Shown here: in pieces, positions 19,902-28,572 of the stretch
Numbering within the stretch: position 1 is the stretch's first letter
How the letters are laid out: each line of letters opens with the position of its first letter
Source: Bacteroides sp. GM023
GTDB taxonomy: Bacteria; Bacteroidota; Bacteroidia; Bacteroidales; Bacteroidaceae
Assembly (NCBI RefSeq): GCF_014750685.1
Contig: NZ_JAAXGE010000001.1
Coordinates: 310,001 to 374,000 of the forward strand
DNA: 64,000 bases
Direction of reading: 5' to 3'
Program-made: the position numbers and the translations under genes
The notes under the pieces: generated by a model
What the model was told of the DNA's origin: nothing
The model's input: the letters and a program-made list of their open reading frames with translations, nothing else
Database searches by the model: none

Positions 19902-20504
19902 ATGAATAGAATGAACTACCTCATGAATGGTTTGGCTGCTCTTGCGTTTATCGTTTTATTTTCACAATGTGCCGGCAAAGCTGACAATCAAACTACTACT
20001 GCTCCGTCTCAGTCTAACGCCGAATTGTCAGGAATGAAAATTGCCTATGTTGAAATTGATTCGCTGCTTGCTAAATACAACTTCTGTATTGACCTGAATG
20101 AGGCAATGGTAAAGAAGAGCGAAAACGTACGCATGACGTTGAACCAAAAGGCTAACGCTCTGAATAAGGAAAAACAAGACTTCCAGAAGAAAGTTGAGAA
20201 TAACGCGTTCTTGTCACAAGACAGAGCTCAACAGGAATACAACCGTTTGGTGAAGTTGGAACAAGACCTGCAGGAATTGAGCAACAAACTTCAGAATGGT
20301 CTGATGGAAGAAAATAACAAGAATAGCTTGCAGTTCCGCGATTCTATCAATGCTTTCCTGAAAGAGTATAACAAGACTCACGGATATAGCTTAATCTTCA
20401 GCAACACAGGTTTCGACAATCTGCTTTATGCTGACAGCACATTCAACATTACAAAAGAAATTGTAGACGGGTTGAATGCAAGATATTCTCCGGTAAAGAA
20501 ATAA
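19902..20504 (+). CDS. OmpH/Skp-family periplasmic chaperone-like lipoprotein (200 aa)
   Basis: Envelope protein of the OmpH/Skp family, which in other Gram-negatives guards unfolded outer-membrane proteins. The N-terminal hydrophobic segment ends in FSQCAGKAD, a lipobox-like Cys at about residue 25, so this form is probably membrane-anchored. The body begins with the Skp-typical MKIAYVEIDSLLAKY, then a long coiled coil (about residues 65-150, rich in Lys, Glu and Gln), and a C-terminal YSLIFSNTG strand. It is the second gene of a short operon and is followed by a terminator at 20601-20638. Confidence 0.88.
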   Translation: MNRMNYLMNGLAALAFIVLFSQCAGKADNQTTTAPSQSNAELSGMKIAYVEIDSLLAKYNFCIDLNEAMVKKSENVRMTLNQKANALNKEKQDFQKKVENNAFLSQDRAQQEYNRLVKLEQDLQELSNKLQNGLMEENNKNSLQFRDSINAFLKEYNKTHGYSLIFSNTGFDNLLYADSTFNITKEIVDGLNARYSPVKK

Positions 20505-20540
20505 TGATGTTGTTAAAAATGATTTTTTGAAAAAAATAGT

Positions 20541-20569
20541 ATTCCGCTCTTTGCATAAAGGGGCGGAAT
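20541..20569 (-). terminator. Terminator of the divIC-side operon (minus strand)
   Basis: Hairpin ATTCCGC...GCGGAAT with inner CTCTTT/AAAGGG pairing; on the minus strand it runs into TTTTTTTC, so it ends the convergent minus-strand pair. Confidence 0.6.
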
Positions 20570-20600
20570 ATGAAAGAAACAAAATTTTGTTTGTGTTGGT

Positions 20601-20638
20601 GCCTGTTCAAGACTGTGAAGCTATGAGCGGGCTTTTTT
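20601..20638 (+). terminator. Terminator of the OmpH operon (plus strand)
   Basis: GCCTG and TTCA pair with TGAA and CGGGC, and six T follow at 20633-20638. It overlaps the last bases of the convergent gene. Confidence 0.5.
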
Positions 20639-20978
20639 ATGCCCTTTCCTTTTCTTCTTCCTGCGGGATACGGAAAGCAGTGTAAAGTTCGAGTATAGCG
20701 GCAATAGTAAGACAGGCAATCCACTCATTGCCACGTGTGGTGAACATGAAAGCTCCGGTTAGTATAAGAGCCAATGCTCCGAATATCTGCTGGATGCGCA
20801 GGCGTTTCAGTGTTTTGCTTTTCCCTTTGACGGGTGTGTTCACCTGTGCCAATGCGATGAATCCGGCTCCGATGGTATAGATATAAGGAGCATACATCCA
20901 TCCGGTGATAAATACGGCAGCTCCGGCAAGAACCATGACAGCGCCGACGACGAAAAGTGCGGGTACTAATTGTTTCAT
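20637..20978 (-). CDS. Small integral membrane protein of unknown function (113 aa)
   Basis: Four hydrophobic stretches (about residues 5-24, 30-45, 65-80 and 86-105) and a charged C-terminus (PQEEEKERA) indicate a small inner-membrane protein. No family is recognised. It starts 3 bp after the DivIC/FtsB-like gene on the same strand and is surely co-transcribed and probably translationally coupled with it. That pairing suggests a cell-envelope role but no more. Confidence 0.75.
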   Translation of the reverse strand: MKQLVPALFVVGAVMVLAGAAVFITGWMYAPYIYTIGAGFIALAQVNTPVKGKSKTLKRLRIQQIFGALALILTGAFMFTTRGNEWIACLTIAAILELYTAFRIPQEEEKERA

Positions 20979-20981
20979 TTT

Positions 20982-21278
20982 TTATTCTTCAAAAACGTAA
21001 ATATCTTCGTTGGGTTTCTTCATCAGATACTTCTCACGGGCAATCTGCTCGATGGCATCCGGATTGGTGCTTATTTCGTTGAGACGTTTCGTGTTCTCCT
21101 CATAATCCACCCGGTACTTTTCTATTTCTTCTTTCAGTTGACTGATTTCACGCTCATATCCGAAACGGCGAACCAAACTGTTCTCGTCCAGAAAACCTAT
21201 GATGACAGCAAATGCCACAACCGTAATAAGATACTTACGTCTGCATATGAAATTCCAAATACTGATTAGTTTACCCAT
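20982..21278 (-). CDS. FtsB/DivIC-family septum formation initiator (98 aa)
   Basis: Bitopic division protein. A short cytoplasmic N-terminus, one membrane helix (about residues 15-33, YLITVVAFAVIIGFL), then a periplasmic coiled coil (EREISQLKEEIEKYRVDYEENTKR) and the family C-terminus with AREKYLMKKPNEDIYVFEE. In other bacteria FtsB/DivIC bridges FtsL and FtsQ in the divisome. Length is normal. A -7 box lies 35 bp upstream on the minus strand. Confidence 0.9.
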   Translation of the reverse strand: MGKLISIWNFICRRKYLITVVAFAVIIGFLDENSLVRRFGYEREISQLKEEIEKYRVDYEENTKRLNEISTNPDAIEQIAREKYLMKKPNEDIYVFEE

Positions 21279-21312
21279 AACTTCTCTTTATTAATATTCG
21301 CATTAATATCCG

Positions 21313-21320
21313 CAAAGATA
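21313..21320 (-). promoter_or_regulatory. Minus-strand -7 box (TATCTTTG) for the divIC operon
   Basis: Reverse complement reads TATCTTTG, 35 bp upstream of the ATG at 21278. Confidence 0.6.
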
Positions 21321-21398
21321 AAACTAATAACTTAAAAACTTATCGCTTCGGCTTCAAAACTTCTCTCTATATCCCTTATTACTTATCACTTTTTTGTG

Positions 21399-21406
21399 TA
21401 CATTTG
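21399..21406 (+). promoter_or_regulatory. -7 box (TACATTTG) for dnaX
   Basis: Fits TAnnTTTG. It overlaps the first ATG of the longest reading frame (21404), showing that the translated start must be the later ATG at 21440. Confidence 0.65.
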
Positions 21407-21439
21407 CAGCAAAAGCAAAAAACAGAGAGAATCCCGGAT

Positions 21440-23311
21440 ATGGAAAACTATATTGTATCAGCCCGTAAGTACCGTCCATCCACGTTCGAGTCAGTGGTAG
21501 GTCAGCGGGCGCTGACCACTACGCTGAAAAATGCGATTGCCACTCAAAAACTCGCCCATGCTTATTTGTTCTGCGGGCCGCGTGGAGTAGGAAAGACTAC
21601 TTGCGCACGTATCTTTGCCAAAACCATTAACTGTATGACGCCCACCGCCGACGGCGAAGCTTGCAACCAGTGTGAATCCTGTGTGGCTTTCAACGAGCAG
21701 CGGTCGTACAATATCCACGAACTCGATGCCGCTTCCAATAACTCGGTAGACGATATCCGTCAGTTGGTGGAGCAGGTGCGTATTCCGCCACAGATTGGAA
21801 AATATAAAGTGTATATCATCGACGAGGTACATATGCTCTCTGCATCTGCTTTCAACGCATTCTTGAAAACGCTGGAAGAACCACCCCGTCATGCTATCTT
21901 TATCTTGGCTACCACAGAAAAGCATAAGATTCTTCCCACCATCCTTTCCCGTTGTCAGATTTACGACTTCAACCGGATTAGCGTGGAAGATACGGTGAAC
22001 CATTTGTCATACGTTGCCTCCAAAGAAGCCATTACCGCAGAACCGGAAGCATTGAATGTGATAGCGCTGAAAGCGGACGGTGGTATGCGTGATGCCCTGT
22101 CCATCTTCGACCAGGTAGTGAGTTTCACGGGTGGAAACATCACGTATAAGAGCGTGATTGATAATCTGAATGTACTTGATTACGAATATTATTTCCGTCT
22201 GACGGATTGCTTCCTTGAGAATAAGGTAAGCGATGCGTTGCTGCTTTTCAATGATATATTGAATAAAGGCTTTGACGGAAGTCACTTTATAACCGGCTTG
22301 TCCTCTCATTTCCGTGACTTGCTGGTGGCCAAAGATGCGGTGACCTTGCCTTTGCTGGAAGTAGGAGCGAGCATACGCCAACGTTATCAGGAGCAGGCGC
22401 AGAAATGTCCGTTGCCTTTCTTGTATCGGGCGATGAAGCTTTGTAATGAATGTGATTTGAATTACCGCATCAGCAAGAACAAGCGTTTGCTGGTAGAACT
22501 GACCTTGATACAGGTTGCACAGCTTACCACCGAGGGGGATGACGGTAGTGGTGGGCGTAGCCCTAAGAAGACTATAAAACCCGTATTCGCTCAACCTGCC
22601 GCAGCACAGCAGCCGCAGGTCGCTTCTGCAACATCAGCACAGCAGAATCCCGTTCATTCGTCTCCGTCTTCAACTTCAACACAGGCTGCTGGTAATGTTA
22701 CTGCTGCCAGTCAACCGCAGGCGTCTGCGGCGGCACAGCCCGCATCGTCTTATCCGAATGCGACTTCTTCTGCTCCTTCACAGGGGGCGGGTGCTCCTCA
22801 GGTAGTGAGGGAAGAGCAACGGAAAGTTCCGGTGATGAAGATGTCCAGCCTGGGTGTGTCTATCAAGAATCCGCAGCGTGACCAGGTGGCACAGAATACG
22901 ACTGCAACCACTGCTCCTACGGTGCAGATGCAACCGGAAGAAGACTTGATTTTCAATGACCGTGATTTGAACTATTACTGGCTGGAATATGCTGCGCAAT
23001 TGCCGAAGGAACAAGATGCCTTTACAAAGCGTATGCAGATGCTTCGTCCTACATTATTCAAGAACTCCACAACCTTTGAAGTGGTGGTGGATAATGAAAT
23101 GGCTGCGAAGGACTTTACCTCTATGATACCTCAATTGCAGGATTATCTTCGTAGTCGGTTAAGGAATAGTCAGGTGACAATGAAGGTGCGTGTCAGTGAA
23201 CCGTCGGAAACGGTACGTCCGGTAGGACGCGTAGAGAAGTTCCAAATGATGGCTCAAAAGAATCAGGCATTGATGCAACTAAAAGAAGAATTCGGGCTGG
23301 AATTATATTAG
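21440..23311 (+). CDS. dnaX: DNA polymerase III gamma/tau subunit (623 aa)
   Basis: Clamp-loader ATPase subunit. The start at 21440 (MENYIVSARKYRPSTF) fits the family N-terminus and lies downstream of the promoter box. Seen: Walker A GPRGVGKTTCARIF (about residue 45), the four-Cys zinc site (CMTPTADGEACNQCESC), Walker B YIIDEVHMLS, sensor-1 ILATTEKHKILPTILSRC, and domain III. A low-complexity Ala/Gln/Ser/Pro linker (about residues 385-490) leads to a C-terminal domain ending FGLELY, the tau part that would contact polymerase and helicase. No programmed-frameshift motif is evident from reading, so a separate gamma form is not predicted. Confidence 0.95.
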   Translation: MENYIVSARKYRPSTFESVVGQRALTTTLKNAIATQKLAHAYLFCGPRGVGKTTCARIFAKTINCMTPTADGEACNQCESCVAFNEQRSYNIHELDAASNNSVDDIRQLVEQVRIPPQIGKYKVYIIDEVHMLSASAFNAFLKTLEEPPRHAIFILATTEKHKILPTILSRCQIYDFNRISVEDTVNHLSYVASKEAITAEPEALNVIALKADGGMRDALSIFDQVVSFTGGNITYKSVIDNLNVLDYEYYFRLTDCFLENKVSDALLLFNDILNKGFDGSHFITGLSSHFRDLLVAKDAVTLPLLEVGASIRQRYQEQAQKCPLPFLYRAMKLCNECDLNYRISKNKRLLVELTLIQVAQLTTEGDDGSGGRSPKKTIKPVFAQPAAAQQPQVASATSAQQNPVHSSPSSTSTQAAGNVTAASQPQASAAAQPASSYPNATSSAPSQGAGAPQVVREEQRKVPVMKMSSLGVSIKNPQRDQVAQNTTATTAPTVQMQPEEDLIFNDRDLNYYWLEYAAQLPKEQDAFTKRMQMLRPTLFKNSTTFEVVVDNEMAAKDFTSMIPQLQDYLRSRLRNSQVTMKVRVSEPSETVRPVGRVEKFQMMAQKNQALMQLKEEFGLELY

Positions 23312-23336
23312 TCTTCGGCTTTTGAAAATAAAACAG

Positions 23337-23385
23337 GCCTTGTCAACTTGTTGTCATATACAAGATTTGGCAAGGCTTTCTTTTA
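23337..23385 (+). terminator. dnaX terminator
   Basis: GCCTTG at 23337 pairs with CAAGGC at 23371, with further pairing inside (ACTTGT/ACAAGA), followed by TTTCTTTT. Confidence 0.7.
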
Positions 23386-23397
23386 ATATACTTTCTC

Positions 23398-23592
23398 TTA
23401 ATATACTTTTGACGGCATGATAATCCATAAAATGATATAGATGATTAGTCCGGCGAAAGCTGTAAAGAATGTGGCTAATACATATACTATTCTCAATAAA
23501 GTTGGGTCCCAGCCGAAATACTCTGCAATTCCGGCACATACTCCTGCAATCATCCGGTTGGAAGAACGGGTTAGTTTCTTGTTATTTTCCAT
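23398..23592 (-). CDS. PspC-domain small membrane protein (64 aa)
   Basis: Consists almost wholly of a PspC domain: basic N-terminus (KKLTRSSNRMIAGVCAGIAEYFGWDPTLLRI) followed by a long hydrophobic stretch (about residues 36-60). In phage-shock systems PspC is a membrane stress sensor. Single-domain forms like this are common in Bacteroidetes and no PspA gene is nearby. A minus-strand -7 box (23624-23631) lies 32 bp upstream. It converges with dnaX. Confidence 0.9.
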   Translation of the reverse strand: MENNKKLTRSSNRMIAGVCAGIAEYFGWDPTLLRIVYVLATFFTAFAGLIIYIILWIIMPSKVY

Positions 23593-23623
23593 ATATGGTA
23601 TAGTTTTTAGTGCGAATGTTGCA

Positions 23624-23631
23624 CAAATATA
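23624..23631 (-). promoter_or_regulatory. Minus-strand -7 box (TATATTTG) for the PspC gene
   Basis: Reverse complement reads TATATTTG, upstream of the PspC ATG at 23592. Confidence 0.5.
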
Positions 23632-23760
23632 AAGAATATATTTGTTCTTGTGTTCTTTTGTCCGAAAGATTTAGCTTATAGTTCGTACATCTTCAGGCTT
23701 CACTGCTTTGAAAAAAGCATACGGTAAGGGGCGAATTCTTGAAGCTCTGACGAACGCTCC

Positions 23761-23880
23761 GTTTCCCTATAGGGAAACGCTAGTATCCATACTGGGAAAC
23801 GCCAGTGTCCTCGTATAGAAACGCGCGTTCCCTCGGTGAGAAACTGGAGTTTCCATCGCAGGAAATTGAAGGAAACTATA
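23761..23880. repeat. Imperfect ~22-bp tandem repeats with palindromes, intergenic
   Basis: The 484-bp gap between the PspC gene and tRNA-His holds no gene. Its core opens with a perfect 18-bp palindrome (GTTTCCCTATAGGGAAAC, 23761-23778) and continues as about five degenerate copies of a unit like GGGAAACGCCAGTGTCC, the later copies beginning AGAAACGC, AGAAACTGG and AGGAAATTG. The unit is too short and degenerate to be a CRISPR repeat-spacer array. The rest of the gap (23640-23760, 23890-24030) shows no feature I can name. Confidence 0.65.
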
Positions 23881-24030
23881 AGGGGTTGAATTTTAAGTAT
23901 ATAGCTATTTACTTGTTAACTATGTTCTTTCTTGCTTATGTGGTTTGCTGATATAGTGTTATATGTAGCTGAAAATTGAAAATATTTGCTTTTGTATTGA
24001 AGAAATTAGGCACTGGAGACTACCACCAAT

Positions 24031-24065
24031 AAAGAGAAAACCCTCATAAGTATGACTTATAAGGG
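24031..24065. terminator. Bidirectional terminator behind tRNA-His
   Basis: CCCTCATAAGT (24041-24051) pairs with ACTTATAAGGG (24055-24065) around an ATG loop. The minus strand continues into TTTTCTCTTT, ending tRNA-His; the plus strand continues into CTTTTTTG. Confidence 0.8.
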
Positions 24066-24076
24066 CTTTTTTGTTG

Positions 24077-24151
24077 GGTGGAAGACCGGACTCGAACCGG
24101 CGACATTCAGAACCACAATCTGACGCTCTAACCAACTGAACTACATCCACC
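24077..24151 (-). tRNA. tRNA-His (GTG anticodon)
   Basis: Reads on the minus strand as a full cloverleaf. The acceptor starts GTGGATG and is preceded by the extra G-1 typical of tRNA-His (24151), opposite C73. The D arm is GTTCAGTTGGTTAGAGC, the anticodon loop TTGTGGT gives GTG, and the T arm is GCCGGTTCGAGTCCGGT. One acceptor pair (position 6-67) is T-T. CCA is not fully encoded. A terminator follows directly. Confidence 0.95.
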
Positions 24152-24215
24152 ATGTCTGCGTTTCTCTAACGCGGTGCAAAGATAGATATTATCTTTTAAT
24201 CTCCAAAAGATTCTA

Positions 24216-25370
24216 CTACTTTTTTTGATAAAAAGTATATTCTTTTATTCCCCGATTGTGCTTGCTGAAAAGGGTTCGCGCGTCATTCGTGAAGATTTTC
24301 AACGAGTTACGTGCTTGTAAAGGAATTGAGTCAACGGGTAGGTTGACGGGGAGTAATTGATGATTTTTTTTCCCGGATTGCATTGGGCGGGCAGTCCATA
24401 CTAAACTGTACTCACAATTATTGAGACGTGTGGTACTATCTTTTACTAATTCCATCCTTACCATAAGTCCGCCATCCGTGCGGCGGGCAGACATATTGGA
24501 GATATAATTTCCCAGTGAATAGACGACGAGATGCTTGTCGTTTGTCAGACTATCCGTGCGAACTTCGATCGGTTGTACCACGTGCGGATGCGAGCCGATT
24601 ACGTGACTGACACCTTTTTGGAGTAACCAGTCGGCCAGGAACTTCTGCTCTTTGTCGGGCAATGATTGATATTCTATTCCCCAATGCATACAGGCAATGA
24701 TTGCGTCCGGCTGCAAGGCTTTGCTCGCTTCGATGTCTTTGGCGATAATCATTGTGTCGATATAATTCACAATGTTGGGCGGAGTGACGGGTATTCCGTT
24801 TGTGCCATACGTGTAATTGAGCAGGGCGATGCGGAATCCGTTTTTCTCCAATAGGAGAGGATATTGTTTCTCACGTGCTTCGGCGTTGACGTATGTTCCG
24901 GCATGAGGAATCTTCAGTGTGTCGATTAACTGGATGGTACGTTCCAGTCCGGTTCTGCCACGGTCGAGGCTGTGATTGTTGGCAGTTACGAGGACGTTGA
25001 AACCGGCATCATGAATGGCAGTCAGATATTCATCCGGCGCGCTAAAGGCAGGATACCCTTTATAGGGCTTTCCGCCTAGTGTAACTTCCAGGTTGGCGAT
25101 AGCGAAGTCCGCTCTGCCTATTTCTTCTTTGACATATTCGAAACAAGTGGAATAGTCATAGCCTTTTGCAGTACGGGCGGCATTGATTTGACCTTGATGC
25201 TGCATCAAATCCCCTACGAAAAGGAGTCGCAATGTGTCGGCAGGTATAATACTGTCAACTGCGGAGAGGGTATCAGATGAGGTATTATTAATAGAATCTC
25301 TCCTTGCCTGCGACCGTGAGGAGCAGGACAGGGAGAGAAATATGATTACCAGAAACAAGGTATGTCTCAT
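24216..25370 (-). CDS. CapA-family (PGA_cap) metallophosphatase-like lipoprotein (384 aa)
   Basis: Named for the capsular poly-gamma-glutamate synthesis protein CapA, a calcineurin-fold domain. The N-terminal signal ends in LSLSCSSRS, a lipobox-like Cys at about residue 16. Family motifs: [14 protein letters not shown] (about 48), [35 protein letters not shown] and [13 protein letters not shown]. No capsule synthetase genes are adjacent, so a capsule role is not supported. Its ATG overlaps the folD stop (ATGA, 25367-25370), implying translational coupling. Confidence 0.88.
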   Translation of the reverse strand: MRHTLFLVIIFLSLSCSSRSQARRDSINNTSSDTLSAVDSIIPADTLRLLFVGDLMQHQGQINAARTAKGYDYSTCFEYVKEEIGRADFAIANLEVTLGGKPYKGYPAFSAPDEYLTAIHDAGFNVLVTANNHSLDRGRTGLERTIQLIDTLKIPHAGTYVNAEAREKQYPLLLEKNGFRIALLNYTYGTNGIPVTPPNIVNYIDTMIIAKDIEASKALQPDAIIACMHWGIEYQSLPDKEQKFLADWLLQKGVSHVIGSHPHVVQPIEVRTDSLTNDKHLVVYSLGNYISNMSARRTDGGLMVRMELVKDSTTRLNNCEYSLVWTARPMQSGKKNHQLLPVNLPVDSIPLQARNSLKIFTNDARTLFSKHNRGIKEYTFYQKK

Positions 25371-26248
25371 TGATAAATAGCTTTCTTACCGGCTAGCAGC
25401 GTATTTTTCATTAACGATACAATCGTCATTGGGCCGACACCTCCCGGCACGGGAGTGATGTATGAGCACTTCGGAGCTACTTCGTCGAACTTCACGTCAC
25501 CGGTCAGTTTGAAACCGGATTTCTTGGTGGCGTCCGGCACACGGGTAGTACCTACGTCGATTACTACGGCACCTTCCTTTACCATTTCGGCTTTCAGGAA
25601 GTTGGGTTGTCCCAGGGCAGCAATGATAATGTCAGCTTCCTGACATTCTTTCACCAGGTCTTTGCTTCGGCTGTGGCATACAGTCACGGTGGCATCGCCC
25701 GGATAAGCCTTCTGCATCATCAGTGCAGCCATCGGTTTGCCGACGATATTACTGCGTCCGAGTACGACACACTTCTTGCCTGAAGTTTCTATTTCGTAAC
25801 GTTTCAGCAATTCGAGGATACCGTTGGGAGTAGCAGACACATAGCAGGGGAGTCCGATGGACATACGGCCTACGTTAATCGGGTGGAAACCGTCTACATC
25901 TTTACGGTAATCAATGGTTTCGATTACTTTCTGTTCGGAGATATGTTTCGGTAACGGGAGTTGCACGATGAAGCCGTCCACATCGCTGTCTTCGTTGAGT
26001 TCGCGTACTTTCGCAAGCAGTTCTTCCTCGGTCACGTCGCTTTCGTAACGGATGAGTGAGGATTTGAATCCGCAAACTTCGCAGGCTTTTACTTTGGCAG
26101 CTACATACGTTTCGCTGCCACCATCGTGTCCTACAAGGATAGCTGCCAGGTGCGGACGTTTTCCGCCACGAGCCACAATTTCGGCTACTTCGGCTGCAAT
26201 CTCTTGTTTTACTTGTTCGGAAATGGCTTTTCCGTCTATCAGAGTCAT
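25367..26248 (-). CDS. folD: Bifunctional methylenetetrahydrofolate dehydrogenase/cyclohydrolase (293 aa)
   Basis: Interconverts 5,10-methylene-THF, methenyl-THF and 10-formyl-THF in the cytosol. The start is the ATG at 26248 ([12 protein letters not shown]), which fits the family; the longer frame to 26320 runs upstream of the promoter box at 26276-26283. Motifs: [23 protein letters not shown] with the catalytic Lys, [30 protein letters not shown], the NADP-binding [17 protein letters not shown], and the C-terminal [17 protein letters not shown]. It is the first gene of a two-gene run with the CapA-family gene. Confidence 0.96.
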   Translation of the reverse strand: MTLIDGKAISEQVKQEIAAEVAEIVARGGKRPHLAAILVGHDGGSETYVAAKVKACEVCGFKSSLIRYESDVTEEELLAKVRELNEDSDVDGFIVQLPLPKHISEQKVIETIDYRKDVDGFHPINVGRMSIGLPCYVSATPNGILELLKRYEIETSGKKCVVLGRSNIVGKPMAALMMQKAYPGDATVTVCHSRSKDLVKECQEADIIIAALGQPNFLKAEMVKEGAVVIDVGTTRVPDATKKSGFKLTGDVKFDEVAPKCSYITPVPGGVGPMTIVSLMKNTLLAGKKAIYQ

Positions 26249-26275
26249 ATTTTCAGAGTATTTATTGGTGATGGG

Positions 26276-26283
26276 CAAAAGTA
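26276..26283 (-). promoter_or_regulatory. Minus-strand -7 box (TACTTTTG) for folD
   Basis: Reverse complement fits TAnnTTTG, 28 bp upstream of the folD ATG; it rules out the longer reading frame. Confidence 0.55.
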
Positions 26284-26320
26284 AAATAAATAACTGAACT
26301 GTCCAAAAAGATTGGAGCAT

Positions 26321-26355
26321 AAAAAAAAGAAGATGCTGTTGCCGACATCTTCTTT
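26321..26355 (-). terminator. Terminator of the cytochrome peroxidase operon
   Basis: Perfect 10-bp stem AAAGAAGATG / CATCTTCTTT (26326-26335, 26346-26355). On the minus strand the run of T at 26321-26328 follows. Confidence 0.8.
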
Positions 26356-26383
26356 CTTAGTAGATAATTCGCTCTTTTATTGT

Positions 26384-27766
26384 TTAAATCATGTTCTTAT
26401 TGGTCAGCAGTTTGCCTTTGTATTCGCCTGTCAGCGTACGAAGGAAACCGACGATTTTGTCCACTTCCTGTTGTGGCAGGTCGATGCCCAACTGATACTT
26501 GGCCATGGCACGGACAGCATCGTCCATTGTTGTCATACTGCCGTCGTGGAAGTAAGGAGCGGTAAGTTCGATGTTTCTCAAACCGGGAACTTTGAAGCGG
26601 TGACGGTCGCGCTCTGTCTGCGTTTGTTTGAACCGTCCGTTGTCTTCTTCGGTCATTTCTGCCTGTCGTTCGGCAAAATAATCATGCTTTACTCCAATCA
26701 GTTCGTAGGACTGTCCGCCCAGGATTTCTCCTACGTGGCAAGTAGCGCAATCGTATGTCTTGAAAAGCTCGTATCCGGCGATTTCATCTGCGGTGATAGC
26801 GTCTTTCTGACCTTTCAGGTAACGGTCGAAACGTGAATTGGGAGTTAATAATGTCTTTTCAAATTCCTGGATGGCGTTTGTGATATTCTTTTCGCTAAGT
26901 CCGTCGGGATATACTTCATTGAAGGCTGAAACAAAGTTCTTGTCTTCCGCCAGTTTGCCGATAATCTGGTCGAAAGATTCGCAAGCCATTTCCACCGGAT
27001 TCAACGGAGGGCCGGCAGCTTGTTCGGCAAGAGTTCCGGCACGTCCGTCCCAGAATTGAACAAAATTATAGGCTGCGTTATAGACTGTCGGAGCGTTCAC
27101 GCCACCAAACTGGCCGCCTACACCTTCGGAATATTGTTTGTTGTCTACACCACCGGTATCCAATCCGTGACAACTGGCACATGATACGGTGTTGTCGGCT
27201 GACAAACGGGTGTCATGGTACAATAAATCTCCGAGAACCACCTTGCGTACATCTACCGCAATAGAGTCGGCGATGGGGCGGATGGGCTCGTTGGTAAAGT
27301 CGGGAGCGACTGCTACGTCTGTGTATAGTCCCATGCGATGGTTCTTTACCCAACTGAGTGCCACTTCTTTTTTGGCATCATTAAAGGAAGCTCCCCAGTG
27401 TACGAGATAATACTTTGCCTGCGGCATTTTTCCGTCGAGGATTACTTTCTCTACTTTTGCCAGGTCTACCGGATTGAGAGGACGCCCTTCTTTCAGGTCC
27501 TTTTCCATTTGAGTCATGTCGAAAGCACGGTAAGCTTCACTCACATCTTCCATTACGATTTTTCCGGCAACGGGCATACTTGCATAGAACGGTAGGTCAG
27601 GAGTCGATGTGTGGCATCGGAGACATCCTGCGTCCGTAATGATTTGCTGCATTTGGGCGTTTACTTCCAAATCACTGGAAGGAACCCGGTGCATGAGTCG
27701 GTAGGTAACTGCCAGTGCTGCCACTACCACCAACAGTGCTACGATTAGTTTTGTACTTTTTTTCAT
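26384..27766 (-). CDS. Cytochrome c peroxidase, three haem-binding motifs (460 aa)
   Basis: Periplasmic or membrane-anchored peroxidase that reduces H2O2 with electrons from quinol or cytochromes. An N-terminal membrane anchor (about residues 7-24) is followed by a Haem_bd domain with CLRCH (about residue 48). The two-domain CCP/MauG core carries CASCH (about 195) and CATCH (about 340), plus LRNIELTAPYFHDGS near the C-terminus. Classical bacterial di-haem peroxidases have two haems, so the extra N-terminal haem domain, perhaps an electron entry point, makes this a fused three-haem form. CcsA and ResB-like genes for haem attachment lie just upstream in the same operon. Confidence 0.92.
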   Translation of the reverse strand: MKKSTKLIVALLVVVAALAVTYRLMHRVPSSDLEVNAQMQQIITDAGCLRCHTSTPDLPFYASMPVAGKIVMEDVSEAYRAFDMTQMEKDLKEGRPLNPVDLAKVEKVILDGKMPQAKYYLVHWGASFNDAKKEVALSWVKNHRMGLYTDVAVAPDFTNEPIRPIADSIAVDVRKVVLGDLLYHDTRLSADNTVSCASCHGLDTGGVDNKQYSEGVGGQFGGVNAPTVYNAAYNFVQFWDGRAGTLAEQAAGPPLNPVEMACESFDQIIGKLAEDKNFVSAFNEVYPDGLSEKNITNAIQEFEKTLLTPNSRFDRYLKGQKDAITADEIAGYELFKTYDCATCHVGEILGGQSYELIGVKHDYFAERQAEMTEEDNGRFKQTQTERDRHRFKVPGLRNIELTAPYFHDGSMTTMDDAVRAMAKYQLGIDLPQQEVDKIVGFLRTLTGEYKGKLLTNKNMI

Positions 27767-27783
27767 TTCACATTTGAATTAAA

Positions 27784-28572
27784 TTAGTTGTTATTACGAT
27801 TATATAAGTGCACGCTTTGTTGGGCGGCCGGCAAGTAGTTAACTCCATACCAGCACATTTGCAGGGCGAGGAAGGAGATGATGAGCAATGCATAGAGGCT
27901 TTTCCGTCCGGCTTTTCTGAAAAGACGGAGATGTATGTAGAGCAGATATCCCATCCAGGTGATAACTGCCCAGGTTTCTTTGGGGTCCCAGCTCCAGTAG
28001 TTTCCCCAGGCTTCCTTTGCCCAAAGGGAGCCGAGTAGCATACCGATGGAAAGAAAGGCTACGCCGGCATACACGAGATTGTCTGCCGTATGCAGATATT
28101 CTTCTTTGTGGCGGAACAATCCGGTCACTGCAATAATAAATGCGCATCCTAAAACCGAATAAGAGAACATATATACGGTGACGTGCGGGATGAACCATAT
28201 GCTCTGCAAGGCCGGCATCAATGACTGGTCGTGTATCTCGGGTTTCAGCAGATTGATGATGACAAAGACCGTGGAGAGTAGCGTCGAGAAAGACAGAATC
28301 CAACGGTATTTCCATCTTATATACGTAAGCAGTCCCGCCACTCCCATAAAGAAAGAGTACCACAGGCGGGTTTCTCCCATGGTGCGCAAGGGCGGACGTT
28401 GAAGGAACATCCATAATCCGGCAATGAAGATGCCCAAAACAATAATGCCTGCTGATGTGAAGCCGATTGCCGCTTTGCTTCTCGATGATGAACGAAGGGC
28501 AAAGATAGCTCCTGCCAGCCACAAGCAGACGGACACTGCTGCGAATACATAAAAATTATCCCAGTTTATCAT
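27784..28572 (-). CDS. Cytochrome c biogenesis protein CcsA-like (262 aa)
   Basis: Polytopic membrane protein of system II cytochrome c maturation, which carries haem across the membrane for attachment to CXXCH apocytochromes. Hydrophobic helices run throughout. The haem-handling motif is seen as GSLWAKEAWGNYWSWDPKETWAVITWMGYLLYIHL (about residues 185-220, the Trp-rich WWD-type signature), with conserved His residues before and after it. Its start overlaps the stop of the ResB-like gene by 4 bp (28569-28572), and the peroxidase follows after 17 bp. Confidence 0.92.
   Translation of the reverse strand: MINWDNFYVFAAVSVCLWLAGAIFALRSSSRSKAAIGFTSAGIIVLGIFIAGLWMFLQRPPLRTMGETRLWYSFFMGVAGLLTYIRWKYRWILSFSTLLSTVFVIINLLKPEIHDQSLMPALQSIWFIPHVTVYMFSYSVLGCAFIIAVTGLFRHKEEYLHTADNLVYAGVAFLSIGMLLGSLWAKEAWGNYWSWDPKETWAVITWMGYLLYIHLRLFRKAGRKSLYALLIISFLALQMCWYGVNYLPAAQQSVHLYNRNNN

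Noticed and set aside
23761..23880. Possible CRISPR array
   Set aside because: Units are ~22 bp, degenerate and contiguous, with no unique spacers and no cas genes nearby.
23959..24153. Minus-strand open frame over tRNA-His
   Set aside because: It is the tRNA and its terminator read as protein.
26249..26320. Longer folD start at 26320
   Set aside because: The added residues lie upstream of the -7 box at 26276-26283 and do not fit the family N-terminus.
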